Assembly: GCA_030446805.1 (NCBI GenBank)
Contig: JAUJMO010000001.1
Location: forward strand, 36,199-82,724
DNA from: Caulobacteraceae bacterium
GTDB lineage: Bacteria; Pseudomonadota; Alphaproteobacteria; Caulobacterales; Caulobacteraceae
Reading direction: 5' to 3'
Length of the DNA: 46,526 bases
Positions 36,577-44,303 of this stretch are shown piece by piece. The notes under the pieces were generated by a model that was not told the origin of the DNA, searched no databases, and saw only the letters and a program-made list of their open reading frames with translations. Position 1 is the first letter of the stretch. Each line of letters starts with the position of its first letter. Both the position numbers and the translations under genes were made by a program.

Positions 36577-37206
36577 ATGCCGTCACCCACCCAAACGGAC
36601 AGCAGCTTTTTCTATGTGCTCGACGAGCGCATGCGCCTGCTGTTCGCCGACGACGATCCCATCCTGCGGGAGTTCGCCAAGGTCCATCTGGCCACGGAAA
36701 GCGCCACGGTCCTCACCGCTGGGGATGGCGAGGAGGCTTGGGCCGCTTTGAGGCGCGATGCTTTCGATCTGGCGTTGGTGGATCTCGAGATGCCCAAGCT
36801 GGACGGGTTCGAGCTGGTGAAGCGAATCCGGAGCACGCCCCGGACAGCGCATCTGCCTGTGGTGGTCTGCACGGGGCGTGAGGACATAGCTGCGATTGAT
36901 CGCGCCTTCGAGTGCGGCGCGACGGGTTTCGTCACTAAACCCATCAACTGGCGGCTGCTCAGCTACCAGGTGCGGTTCGTCATGCGGGCCCACCGCACGG
37001 AGAACTCTCTCGAACAAGCGCGCGCGGGGACTGAGGGCGCACAGGCCGGCTCCATGGCTCGGGCGATGATGCGAGAAAGCGCCGAGCTTCTGTCGATGGC
37101 GATGCGCGGAGACGAAGCCATGCGAGACGCAGCACGACGCTACGCGGCTGTGCTGGGTGACCTCGTCAGCGCTGAAGCGGCGGTCAAGAGCAGGCAAGCC
37201 GCCTGA
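36577..37206 (+). CDS. Response regulator with receiver domain
   Basis: A 209-residue protein. A receiver domain spans about residues 18-140: acidic pair DDD in RLLFADDDPILREF, phosphoacceptor Asp in LALVDLEMPKLDG, conserved Thr in VVVCTGRED and Lys in GFVTKPINW. The remaining C-terminal 70 residues are Ala/Arg/Met-rich helices with no output domain I recognise. It starts at ATG 36577; ATG 36631, just before the first strand, is another option. Opposite to it lies the hybrid kinase, a natural partner. Its stop overlaps the start of the TadG-like gene as TGATG, so it is coupled to that surface protein. Confidence 0.9.
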   Translation: MPSPTQTDSSFFYVLDERMRLLFADDDPILREFAKVHLATESATVLTAGDGEEAWAALRRDAFDLALVDLEMPKLDGFELVKRIRSTPRTAHLPVVVCTGREDIAAIDRAFECGATGFVTKPINWRLLSYQVRFVMRAHRTENSLEQARAGTEGAQAGSMARAMMRESAELLSMAMRGDEAMRDAARRYAAVLGDLVSAEAAVKSRQAA

Positions 37207-38453
37207 TGGTGTGCGTCCGGACCCGAGCAGCGTCCTTTTTGGCCCGATTTGCGGGCGCCCGCCGGGGCGGCATCGTCCCCATGGCGGCGGCGGGCGTGCC
37301 GCTGGTGGCCGTTCTGGCGATCGCGGCGACCGAACTAACGGCCCTGAACAGCGACAAGACCGCCATGCAGGACGTAGCCGACCAGGCTGCGCTGGACGGC
37401 GCGAACCAGCTCACCCTCGCCAACACCGTGGGGATCACGGAGCGCGTGGAGACTTCGGCCCTGAACGCGCTGGAGGAACTGGCCGCGCGGAGCGAACTCA
37501 CCGTGTCGGCGAAGATCCTGGGGGAAAACTCCGCCGTCCAGGTGTCCATGGTCAGCCGGCGCACGTCCTTCTTCGGCAACCTGCTCCCGCCGGGCGGCTT
37601 CGTCACCACGGCTCAGGCGACGGCGATCAAGATGCCGACCATGCCCCTATGCGTGCTGGCCCATGCCGCTGACAGCAACACCGTCCGGCTGGAGGACACC
37701 TCCGCTCTGGCGGCTCCGGGCTGCTTGGTGCACTCCAACAAGGAGGTTCGCGTCGACCCCGGCGCCAAGCTCACGGCCGCACTGGTTCAGTCGGTCGGGA
37801 CGGCGGAGGGCGCCATCAACCCTGAAGCGCTGGTCGGGGCGGGCGAGGTGAAGGACCCCTTCCTGACCATGCCCATCGTGCCGAAAGGCACGCGGTGCGA
37901 CGACAACAAGCCTCGCGGCCCTGATCCGAATCGGATCCAGCTCAAGCCCGGCACCTATTGCCAGCCGATCCTGGTGGGGTCGGGGCAGCACATCATCCTT
38001 TCCCGCGGCGAGTACTGGTTCACCACCGGCTCCCTGATCCTGTCCGGAAACGCCCAGATGACGGGCCTGGGGGCGACCCTATTCTTCGGCAAGGATGCGA
38101 AACTCGACATCAAGGACGAGGCCACCGTCAACCTTGAAGGTCCGCGGACCGGCCCTTGGGCCGGTTTCCTTCTGGTGGCCACGCGGGACAACACCAACGA
38201 CTTCGTCATCGCGGGCGACAATGTCGACCGCCTCCTTGGCGCGGTCTACCTGCCGTCGGCCAGGCTGATCATCGAGGGGGATGCGCCCGTGGCCGAAGAC
38301 TCCGATTGGACCATCGTGATCGCCAAGTCCGTCCAGTTGAAAGGGTCCTCGCGCCTGATCGTGAATTCGGACTTCGCCACCTCAAGCGTGCCGGCGCCTC
38401 CAGGGGCGGGCGACAAGTTCGTCGCGAAGGGCGTTCTGCGACTGGTGGAGTGA
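37206..38453 (+). CDS. TadE/TadG-like protein with a repeat-rich surface domain
   Basis: A 415-residue protein. The N-terminus is TadE/TadG-like: ARRGGIVPMAAAGVPLVAVLAIAATELTALNSDKTAMQDVADQAALDGA, meaning an N-terminal membrane helix followed by the Asp/Ala-rich pilin-like segment. A region with a CVL...GCLVHSN...CDDN...YC cysteine pattern follows. The remainder (from about 250) is a beta-rich sequence with repeated IILSRGEYWFTTG and LILSGNAQM strands, resembling a right-handed beta-helix. TadG-type proteins act in Flp/Tad pili, but no other tad genes are in the window. It overlaps the response regulator stop and is likely in one operon with it. Confidence 0.8.
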   Translation: MVCVRTRAASFLARFAGARRGGIVPMAAAGVPLVAVLAIAATELTALNSDKTAMQDVADQAALDGANQLTLANTVGITERVETSALNALEELAARSELTVSAKILGENSAVQVSMVSRRTSFFGNLLPPGGFVTTAQATAIKMPTMPLCVLAHAADSNTVRLEDTSALAAPGCLVHSNKEVRVDPGAKLTAALVQSVGTAEGAINPEALVGAGEVKDPFLTMPIVPKGTRCDDNKPRGPDPNRIQLKPGTYCQPILVGSGQHIILSRGEYWFTTGSLILSGNAQMTGLGATLFFGKDAKLDIKDEATVNLEGPRTGPWAGFLLVATRDNTNDFVIAGDNVDRLLGAVYLPSARLIIEGDAPVAEDSDWTIVIAKSVQLKGSSRLIVNSDFATSSVPAPPGAGDKFVAKGVLRLVE

Positions 38454-38522
38454 GGGCTCCGGAACCTCCGCCGCCCACCCTCGTTTGCGGCTAAGCTGGC
38501 CGGAGCGGCCAAGGGGAACCGC

Positions 38523-38933
38523 ATGAGCGACACGCACAACACGCGCCGGGGCGGCCGAAGCACCTGGCTTATCCTGGCCCTTGTGGCCATTCTGGCGATC
38601 GTTGGTCTGGTCCTGTACTTGAACAACAACGGCCGGGACGACAGCGCGGCCGCCGCGGGCTCAGCCAGCGAAGCCTCGTCCGGGGCCGATGCGGCCGGTG
38701 CGGAGCGCGCCACCCAAGAAGCCGCCACGGACACCGGCCAAGCCTTGGACGACGCCGGCGCCAACATCGCGGAAGGGACGCGCGACGCGGCGGCTGCGGC
38801 GGGTAGCGCGGCGGAGCGTGCGGGCGGCGCCGTCGCCGAAGGTGCGCGAGACGCTGCTCAGGCCACGGAGACGGCGGTGGAGCGGTCGACGGACGGGAAC
38901 CCGGACAGCGACAACAACGAAACGAACCGCTGA
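38523..38933 (+). CDS. Small single-pass membrane protein with Ala-rich helical tail
   Basis: A 136-residue protein with one transmembrane segment (STWLILALVAILAIVGLVLYL) near the N-terminus. A long low-complexity region of Ala, Gly, Asp, Glu and Arg follows, with recurring heptad-like AGxAxExAxDAA patterns resembling LEA or coiled-coil stress proteins. The last residues are acidic and Asn-rich. ATG 38523 is preceded by AAGGGGAACC. Function is unknown; a membrane-anchored stress or envelope-spacing protein is possible. It lies 69 bp behind the TadG-like gene and converges on the glycosyltransferase. Confidence 0.7.
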   Translation: MSDTHNTRRGGRSTWLILALVAILAIVGLVLYLNNNGRDDSAAAAGSASEASSGADAAGAERATQEAATDTGQALDDAGANIAEGTRDAAAAAGSAAERAGGAVAEGARDAAQATETAVERSTDGNPDSDNNETNR

Positions 38934-39029
38934 GCCGAACCTCACCGTCTCGAAAAACGGCCCCTGGACGGCTCCGGGAGTCTTTTCCTCAAGCCAGCGT
39001 CCCCCGGCTTCGAGCTCCGTCACCTTGGC

Positions 39030-40244
39030 TCAGTGAGTGGCGTCCATCCGCTCGCAGGCCGCGAAGGCGTTCTGTCCCGTGAGGCCGGCGTAAAGCGAGC
39101 CCAAACCCTGGAAAACGTGGTCCCAGCTGTGGCGCGCGGCGGCGCGGGCGCGGGCGGCGCGCGAAAGCGCGTGCAGATCGCGCTCGAACAGGGCGTCCAC
39201 GGCCTCGGCCACTCCCGGACCGTCTGCGCTATGGGCGAGCTGGCCCACTTGGTTGTCGACGAGCTCAGCCACACCCCCCGTGCAGGGCGCCACCACCGGC
39301 AGTCCGCAGGCCATGGCTTCGAGCACCACGAGACCAAAAGGCTCATGCTCATTGGCGTGGACAAAGGCGTCGCAGGAGCTCAGCACCCGGGCCAAGGCCC
39401 GTGGGTCGCCGACATAGGGCAGGGCGGTGACATTGCCGTCGCGCCACTCGGTCGCCCCGCCTGCAGAGATGAGCAGCAGATGGTGGTCCGGCCCCAGTAA
39501 GGCGGCGGCCTCGATCAGCGCCTCCACATTCTTCTCTTTCGCCGGCCGACCGGCGAAAACAAGCAGGCGGGCGTCAGCCGGCAGGTCCAGCTCGGCGCGC
39601 ACCCGGGACGGGTCGCGGCGGCGCGGGTGGAAGATCTCCGTGTCCACACCCAGCGGGTGGACGGCGATGTCCGAAACGCCGGCGTCCTCCAGCCGATCAG
39701 CGATGTGGCGGCTGGCCGCGATCACCCGATCAAAGCGGTTCAGCACCTCCACGAGCCGCTTCTTGGCGGGCGCCTCGGCCCACTCTCCGAAGTGCAGCGC
39801 GGCCTGAGCCGACGGGTCGCCGTGCGCGAACGCGATCACCGGCACGCCCAGGCGCTGGCCGGCGTCCAGAGCGGCGCGACCGGGGGTGAAGGGGTCGCCC
39901 GCTTCGATGAGATCGGGCCGGAGGGCCAGCAGGGTGTCCGTCCATTTGCGGACGCTGGTCGGCCAGCGATAGCCGCTGCCGAAGGGGATCTTCACCGCGC
40001 CCACTGTTTGCAGACCCCGCCCGTCGCTGCTGCTGCGGGCGCCGGGAACCACGACGCTGTGGCGCAGGCCAGGCCGGGTGCGGGCCATCCAGGCCCGCTT
40101 GGCCGTCAGATACCGCTTAACGCCGCCGCTCCGCGGGGCGTAGAACATGGTCGTGTCGACCAGATGCGGCCGTGCGCCGGGTAAGGCCTGCGCCCGGCGC
40201 GGTTCGCCCGCAGGATTGCTCCAAAACGACCAACTCTCGGACAT
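39030..40244 (-). CDS. GT4-family glycosyltransferase
   Basis: A 404-residue cytoplasmic enzyme with the two-Rossmann GT-B fold. The N-terminal domain has YAPRSGGVKRYLTAKRAWM, where the glycine loop binds the acceptor. The C-terminal domain has LLVFAGRPAKEKNVEALIEAAALL and the donor-binding ANEHEPFGLVVLEAMACGLPVVAPCTGGVAEL, containing the E-x(7)-E motif of GT4 enzymes. It probably adds a sugar to a surface polysaccharide or glycolipid; donor and acceptor are unknown. The start at 40244 is chosen because GGGAA lies upstream; GTG 40262 is also in frame. It lies 33 bp behind the cation antiporter. Confidence 0.88.
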   Translation of the reverse strand: MSESWSFWSNPAGEPRRAQALPGARPHLVDTTMFYAPRSGGVKRYLTAKRAWMARTRPGLRHSVVVPGARSSSDGRGLQTVGAVKIPFGSGYRWPTSVRKWTDTLLALRPDLIEAGDPFTPGRAALDAGQRLGVPVIAFAHGDPSAQAALHFGEWAEAPAKKRLVEVLNRFDRVIAASRHIADRLEDAGVSDIAVHPLGVDTEIFHPRRRDPSRVRAELDLPADARLLVFAGRPAKEKNVEALIEAAALLGPDHHLLLISAGGATEWRDGNVTALPYVGDPRALARVLSSCDAFVHANEHEPFGLVVLEAMACGLPVVAPCTGGVAELVDNQVGQLAHSADGPGVAEAVDALFERDLHALSRAARARAAARHSWDHVFQGLGSLYAGLTGQNAFAACERMDATH

Positions 40245-40277
40245 GCGGGTTCCCGAACTCACGCGGTCAGCAGATGA

Positions 40278-42170
40278 TTAACGCACGAGCGAGGGGTCGG
40301 TCGCAAGCGGGGGCGCCGGCCGGGACGTTTCGGCCGCAGGCGGCGCGGCTCCGTCAGCGCGCAGATCCTCGATGTCCTGAGCCAGCAACTGCTCCATCGC
40401 GCGGGAGGTTTCGCGGGAGGCGACGACGAAACGCTCCTCGTCGTTCCAGACGGGCTCGAGCTCGGCGAACACGCGCTCGTCGTGCATGCGGAACAGCTCC
40501 GCGGCGGCGCGAGCCTCGGCTGGCGGGCGGCCCAGGCCGATCAGAGACTCGGTCGCCATGGCCAATCCCCCGGCGAAGGTTTCACGTTCGACATGGTGCG
40601 CGCCGGCATCCTTGAGCTGGTAGGCGTGGCGGCGATCCCAGGCGCGGGCGACCACGATCAAGCCGGGAAAGTTCTGGCGCCCGGTCTCAACCAGATCGAT
40701 CGCCTTCTCCCGATCGTCGATGGCGATGACCAACAGCTTGGCGCGGCCCGCTCCGGCGGCGCGCAACAGGTCCAGGCGGCTTGCGTCGCCGTAATAGACG
40801 CGTCGGCCGAAGCGCCGGAGCAGATCGATTTGGGCGGCGCTGCTTTCCAGCACGACCGTCCGGTAGCCGTTGGCGATCAACAGCCGGCCGATCACCTGGC
40901 CGACGCGGCCGAAGCCGGCCACGATGGCGTGCGGCGCTTCATCGTCGAAGCGGGGCGCATCGGGCTTGGGGGCCCCCTCGACGCGGGTCGAGGCCAGCCG
41001 CTCATAGATGAGCAGCAGCACGGGCGTGAGCGCCATCGAGACCGCCACCACCACCGTGAGCAGCCGCGTGAGCGCGGGGGTGAGCACGCCTGCGCCGCCC
41101 GCGTAGCCGAAGAGCACGAAGGCGAACTCGCCGCCCTGGGCGAGGGCGATGCCGATCGCCCCCGCGTCCCGGTTCGCGGCCCCGAACACACGGGTGAGCA
41201 GGAACAGCACCGCTGCCTTGACCGCTATCAACCCCGCGACCAGCCCCACGATGACCAGGGGCCGGCCGAGCAGGGCGGCGATGTCCAGACCCGCGCCGAT
41301 GGTGATGAAGAACAGGCCCAGGAACAGGCCGCGGAAGGGCTCGATGTCGGTCTCGATCTCGCGACGATATTCGCTGTCGCCCAGCACCATGCCCGCCAGA
41401 AAGGCCCCTAGCGCTGGCGACAGGCCCACCGTCTGCATCAGCGCGGTAACCCCCACGACGATCAGAAGGGTGGCCGCTGTGAAGATCTCCCGCAGGTCGC
41501 TCCGGGCGATGAAACGGAAAAGGGGACGCGCCAGGTACTTGCCGGCCAGCAGCACCGCGGCGACCGCCCCCAGGGTGGCCAGCGCTTGAGCCCAGGCCGG
41601 AGCATCGCCCAGCAGGCCGGGCGTCTCTGGCGCGGCGGATCCCGCAGGGGCGAGCAGGGGCAAGAACGCGAATAGCGGGATAACCGCGAGATCCTGCAGC
41701 AGCAGCACGCTGAAGCTGGTCTGGCCCACCTGGCTTCGCCGCAAGCCTCGTTCCTCCAGCGTGGAGAGCACGATGGCCGTGGAGGACAGGGCCAGGATCA
41801 GGCCCACGGCCAGCGCCGGCCGGAACTGCAGCCCCAGCAGCACGCCCGCTCCGGCCAACGCCATCCCCGTGAGCAGCACCTGTCCGCCGCCCAGCCCGAA
41901 GATGGATCGCCGCATGCTCCACAGCAGTTGCGGCCGCATCTCCAGCCCGATGATGAAGAGCAGGATGACCACGCCGAACTCGGCGAAATGCAGCCGCTCC
42001 TCGTCGCCCGAATCCAGACCCACGACGGGGCCCAGCAGATAAGGCCCGATCACCACCCCCGCCGCGAGATAGCCCAGTACGGAGCCCAGCTTGAGCCGGT
42101 TGAACAGCGGCGCCGCGATCACCGCGGCGGTCAGATAGATCAGCGCTTCGCGCAGGAAGCCCTGCTCCAT
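40278..42170 (-). CDS. CPA2-family cation:proton antiporter (KefB/KefC type)
   Basis: A 630-residue inner-membrane transporter. Residues 1 to about 390 hold about twelve transmembrane helices, with the antiporter core motif FGVVILLFIIGLEM and the central SPALGAFLAGMVLGDSEY. A cytoplasmic RCK/TrkA-N domain follows (AIVAGFGRVGQVIGRLLIANGYRTVVLE, with the GxGxxG nucleotide-binding loop), then a tail ending around a predicted helix. This arrangement matches Kef-type K+/H+ antiporters, whose RCK domain gates the channel in response to NAD(H) or glutathione adducts. Start ATG 42170 gives the usual length; the longer frame is not used. No KefG-like ancillary gene is adjacent. Confidence 0.92.
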   Translation of the reverse strand: MEQGFLREALIYLTAAVIAAPLFNRLKLGSVLGYLAAGVVIGPYLLGPVVGLDSGDEERLHFAEFGVVILLFIIGLEMRPQLLWSMRRSIFGLGGGQVLLTGMALAGAGVLLGLQFRPALAVGLILALSSTAIVLSTLEERGLRRSQVGQTSFSVLLLQDLAVIPLFAFLPLLAPAGSAAPETPGLLGDAPAWAQALATLGAVAAVLLAGKYLARPLFRFIARSDLREIFTAATLLIVVGVTALMQTVGLSPALGAFLAGMVLGDSEYRREIETDIEPFRGLFLGLFFITIGAGLDIAALLGRPLVIVGLVAGLIAVKAAVLFLLTRVFGAANRDAGAIGIALAQGGEFAFVLFGYAGGAGVLTPALTRLLTVVVAVSMALTPVLLLIYERLASTRVEGAPKPDAPRFDDEAPHAIVAGFGRVGQVIGRLLIANGYRTVVLESSAAQIDLLRRFGRRVYYGDASRLDLLRAAGAGRAKLLVIAIDDREKAIDLVETGRQNFPGLIVVARAWDRRHAYQLKDAGAHHVERETFAGGLAMATESLIGLGRPPAEARAAAELFRMHDERVFAELEPVWNDEERFVVASRETSRAMEQLLAQDIEDLRADGAAPPAAETSRPAPPLATDPSLVR

Positions 42171-42204
42171 CGCGTGGTCTCCATCGAGGTGCGGCTCATA
42201 TAGC

Positions 42205-43173
42205 TCAGCTGGGCGCGTGCGCGAGATCGACCACCACGGGGTAGTGGTCCGACGCGGTGCGCGGCCCGCGCCCGACGGCCACGGTGCGCCAGCCGGATCC
42301 GGCGTAGAGGTGGTCGATGGGCAGCAGCGGCAAGCGGCCCGACGCTTCCGGCCAGGAGAACAGGGCGCGGGTGCGCCGCTCCAACCCGAGCGCACGATCC
42401 TGCCGGCGCAGGGTGTAGGACCAGGGCGTCGAGTTCATGTCCCCCGCCACGATCAGGGTGTCGGACGGGAAGCGCCGAACAAGCACGTCCAGCGCCCGCA
42501 TCTGGGCCTGCTGGGGTCCGCCCGGGAAGGGCCAGGTGTAGTGGGTTCCGACCACGGTGGTCCGGGCGCCCGACCGCAGCGGGAGCGTCATCCAGGCCGC
42601 GTTCACCGAGCCGTCCCGGTCGTGCGGCGCCTGAAGGCCGCCGGACGCGAGGGGCGCGCGGCGGGACAGCACACGCGTGCCGCATGGCCGGGGATCGCCG
42701 CACCCGACCTGGTGCGGATAGCCGATGCGGAGCAGGTCCGGGATGACCGCGGCTGCGCCATTGACCTCCTCCAACACCACCACGTCGGGGCTCAGAGCCC
42801 GGATGACCGCGGCCGTGGCCGCCGGGTCGCCGTTTCGGCGCAACACGTTGAACTGGAGCACGCGCAGACGTTCGGCCCCTGCAGGCGCGGCCGGCTCCGA
42901 ACGGCCGGCGGCGATCAGTTCGGGCGCGATCAGGGCGCCGCTGGCCGCCACGGCCGCCGAGCCCAGGGCGGCGGCGGCCAGCCGCGATCCCCCGCGGCTG
43001 ATGAGCAAGGCCAGCAGGGTGGCGACCAGGGCTCCCGCCGCCGTTAACGGGGCGAAATGGGTGAGCACGTCCAGCCGGTCGCTGAAGCCGCCGCCCAAGG
43101 CCGCCATGGCGAAGGCGGCCAGACCTCCCAGAGTCAGCAGAAGCAGGGCGGACGCCACGGTGCGCAGGGTCAC
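42205..43173 (-). CDS. Membrane-anchored endonuclease/exonuclease/phosphatase family protein
   Basis: A 322-residue protein. Three N-terminal apolar segments span about residues 7-85 and anchor it in the inner membrane. A domain of the EEP superfamily follows: LRVLQFNVLRRNGD (metal Asn), DVVVLEEVNG (metal Glu), TTVVGTHYTWPF, DTLIVAGDMNSTPW and the final catalytic TASDHYPVVVDL (Asp-His). This layout is seen in periplasmic phosphodiesterases of unknown substrate, possibly lipid or nucleic-acid phosphoesters. It begins with GTG 43173 and precedes the antiporter gene by 34 bp. Confidence 0.88.
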   Translation of the reverse strand: MTLRTVASALLLLTLGGLAAFAMAALGGGFSDRLDVLTHFAPLTAAGALVATLLALLISRGGSRLAAAALGSAAVAASGALIAPELIAAGRSEPAAPAGAERLRVLQFNVLRRNGDPAATAAVIRALSPDVVVLEEVNGAAAVIPDLLRIGYPHQVGCGDPRPCGTRVLSRRAPLASGGLQAPHDRDGSVNAAWMTLPLRSGARTTVVGTHYTWPFPGGPQQAQMRALDVLVRRFPSDTLIVAGDMNSTPWSYTLRRQDRALGLERRTRALFSWPEASGRLPLLPIDHLYAGSGWRTVAVGRGPRTASDHYPVVVDLAHAPS

Positions 43174-43248
43174 GAACGGGTTTTCCCTTGAGTGCGCGCC
43201 GGTTCCAAACCCGCTGGAGCTTCAGCTTGGGCGCGGGTAGGAAGGCGC

Positions 43249-44085
43249 ATGGCCGACCCGATCACCAGCAAATACGGCGACTATGAGCCCGATCTGGGCG
43301 ACAGCCCGGAAGTGCAGCTTTCCGTCAGCCCGTCCGGCGCGGCCGAGGTGGTGCTGAACCGGCCGGAAAAGCGCAACAGCTTCAACGCCGAGGTGGTTGC
43401 GGGCCTGCACCGGGCTTTCGAGACCCTCCATGGCGCCGATACGGTGCGGGTCGTCTTCCTGCGCGGAGCCGGCGAAACCTTCTCGGCCGGCGCCGACCTG
43501 GAGTGGATGCGCGCCCAGGCCGAAGCCGGGGAGGGGGACAACCGGGCCGACGCCATGGCCCTGGCGCGCATGCTCAAGGCGCTGCACGACGTGCCCGCAC
43601 TGACCGTGGCCCTGGTGCGCGGCGCGGCCATGGGCGGCGGGGCCGGACTGGTCGCGGCCTGCGACATGGCGGTGGCCACGGCCGACGCGCAGTTCGCATT
43701 TTCCGAAGTGCGGCTGGGGCTGACGCCGGCCACCATCAGCCCGTACGTCGTGCAGGCGGTGGGTCCGCGGCGGGCGCGTATGCTGTTCGCCACCGGGCGG
43801 CGCTTCGGGGCCGAGGAGGCGCTCCGGTTCGGGCTCGTGGACGAGGTCTCGCCCGAGCTGGGCGCGGTCCAGGAGAGGATCGCCACGGATATGACGGGCT
43901 GCGCGCCGGGCGCGGTGGGCGAGGCCAAGCGGCTGGTGGACCTGGTCCACGGGACGCGGATCGATCGCGGGCTGTTGGAGGAGACGGCGCGACGCATCGC
44001 GTCGCAGCGGGCAAGCGCCGAAGGGCGTGAGGGTGTGGCGGCGTTTCTGCAACGCCGTCGTCCGAACTGGGCGGAGGAGACATGA
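43249..44085 (+). CDS. Enoyl-CoA hydratase, probably methylglutaconyl-CoA hydratase
   Basis: A 278-residue crotonase-fold enzyme. The acyl-CoA oxyanion loops are FSAGADLEWMRAQ and the later RGAAMGGGAGLVAACDM, with the Glu in AFSEVRLGLTPATI matching a crotonase catalytic residue. Other hydratase-like features are VVLNRPEKRNSFNAEVV and FGLVDEV. Its position ahead of the methylcrotonyl-CoA carboxylase alpha subunit points to hydration of 3-methylglutaconyl-CoA in leucine breakdown (LiuC step). ATG 43249 is preceded by AGGAAGG. The stop overlaps the following small gene as ATGA. Confidence 0.88.
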   Translation: MADPITSKYGDYEPDLGDSPEVQLSVSPSGAAEVVLNRPEKRNSFNAEVVAGLHRAFETLHGADTVRVVFLRGAGETFSAGADLEWMRAQAEAGEGDNRADAMALARMLKALHDVPALTVALVRGAAMGGGAGLVAACDMAVATADAQFAFSEVRLGLTPATISPYVVQAVGPRRARMLFATGRRFGAEEALRFGLVDEVSPELGAVQERIATDMTGCAPGAVGEAKRLVDLVHGTRIDRGLLEETARRIASQRASAEGREGVAAFLQRRRPNWAEET

Positions 44086-44303
44086 CGCAGGTCGCGGACA
44101 TCGGCGCCGCCGCGGAGGTTCTGGCCAGGGACCCGGCGCCGCACCGCCGCGTCGAACAGGCCGATGCGCGGCATGACTGCGCCAACTGCGGCACGCACCC
44201 GGCCGGGGCTTATCGCCACAACTGCGCCCAGAAGGGCCCTGTACTCACAAGCCTCGTGTTCGGGCTTTTTCTGTTCACCGTGGCGGCGGTTGGCGCGGCA
44301 TGA
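44082..44303 (+). CDS. Small protein with degenerate zinc ribbon and C-terminal TM helix
   Basis: A 73-residue protein linked on both sides by 4-bp ATGA overlaps, first with the hydratase gene and then with the carboxylase gene, so it is a real member of the operon. The middle holds CANCGTHPAGAYRHNCAQKG, which looks like a zinc ribbon of the form CxxCG-x(n)-CxxCG in which one cysteine has become Arg. The C-terminus is one transmembrane helix (VLTSLVFGLFLFTVAAVGA). This recalls the zinc-ribbon/TM start of DUF3667 proteins but is much shorter. The role in leucine catabolism is unknown. Confidence 0.68.
   Translation: MTQVADIGAAAEVLARDPAPHRRVEQADARHDCANCGTHPAGAYRHNCAQKGPVLTSLVFGLFLFTVAAVGAA

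Noticed and set aside
38934-39029. A terminator between the small membrane protein and the glycosyltransferase
   Set aside because: Short GC-rich complementarities are present, but no stem longer than about 4 bp with a following T-run could be drawn on either strand.
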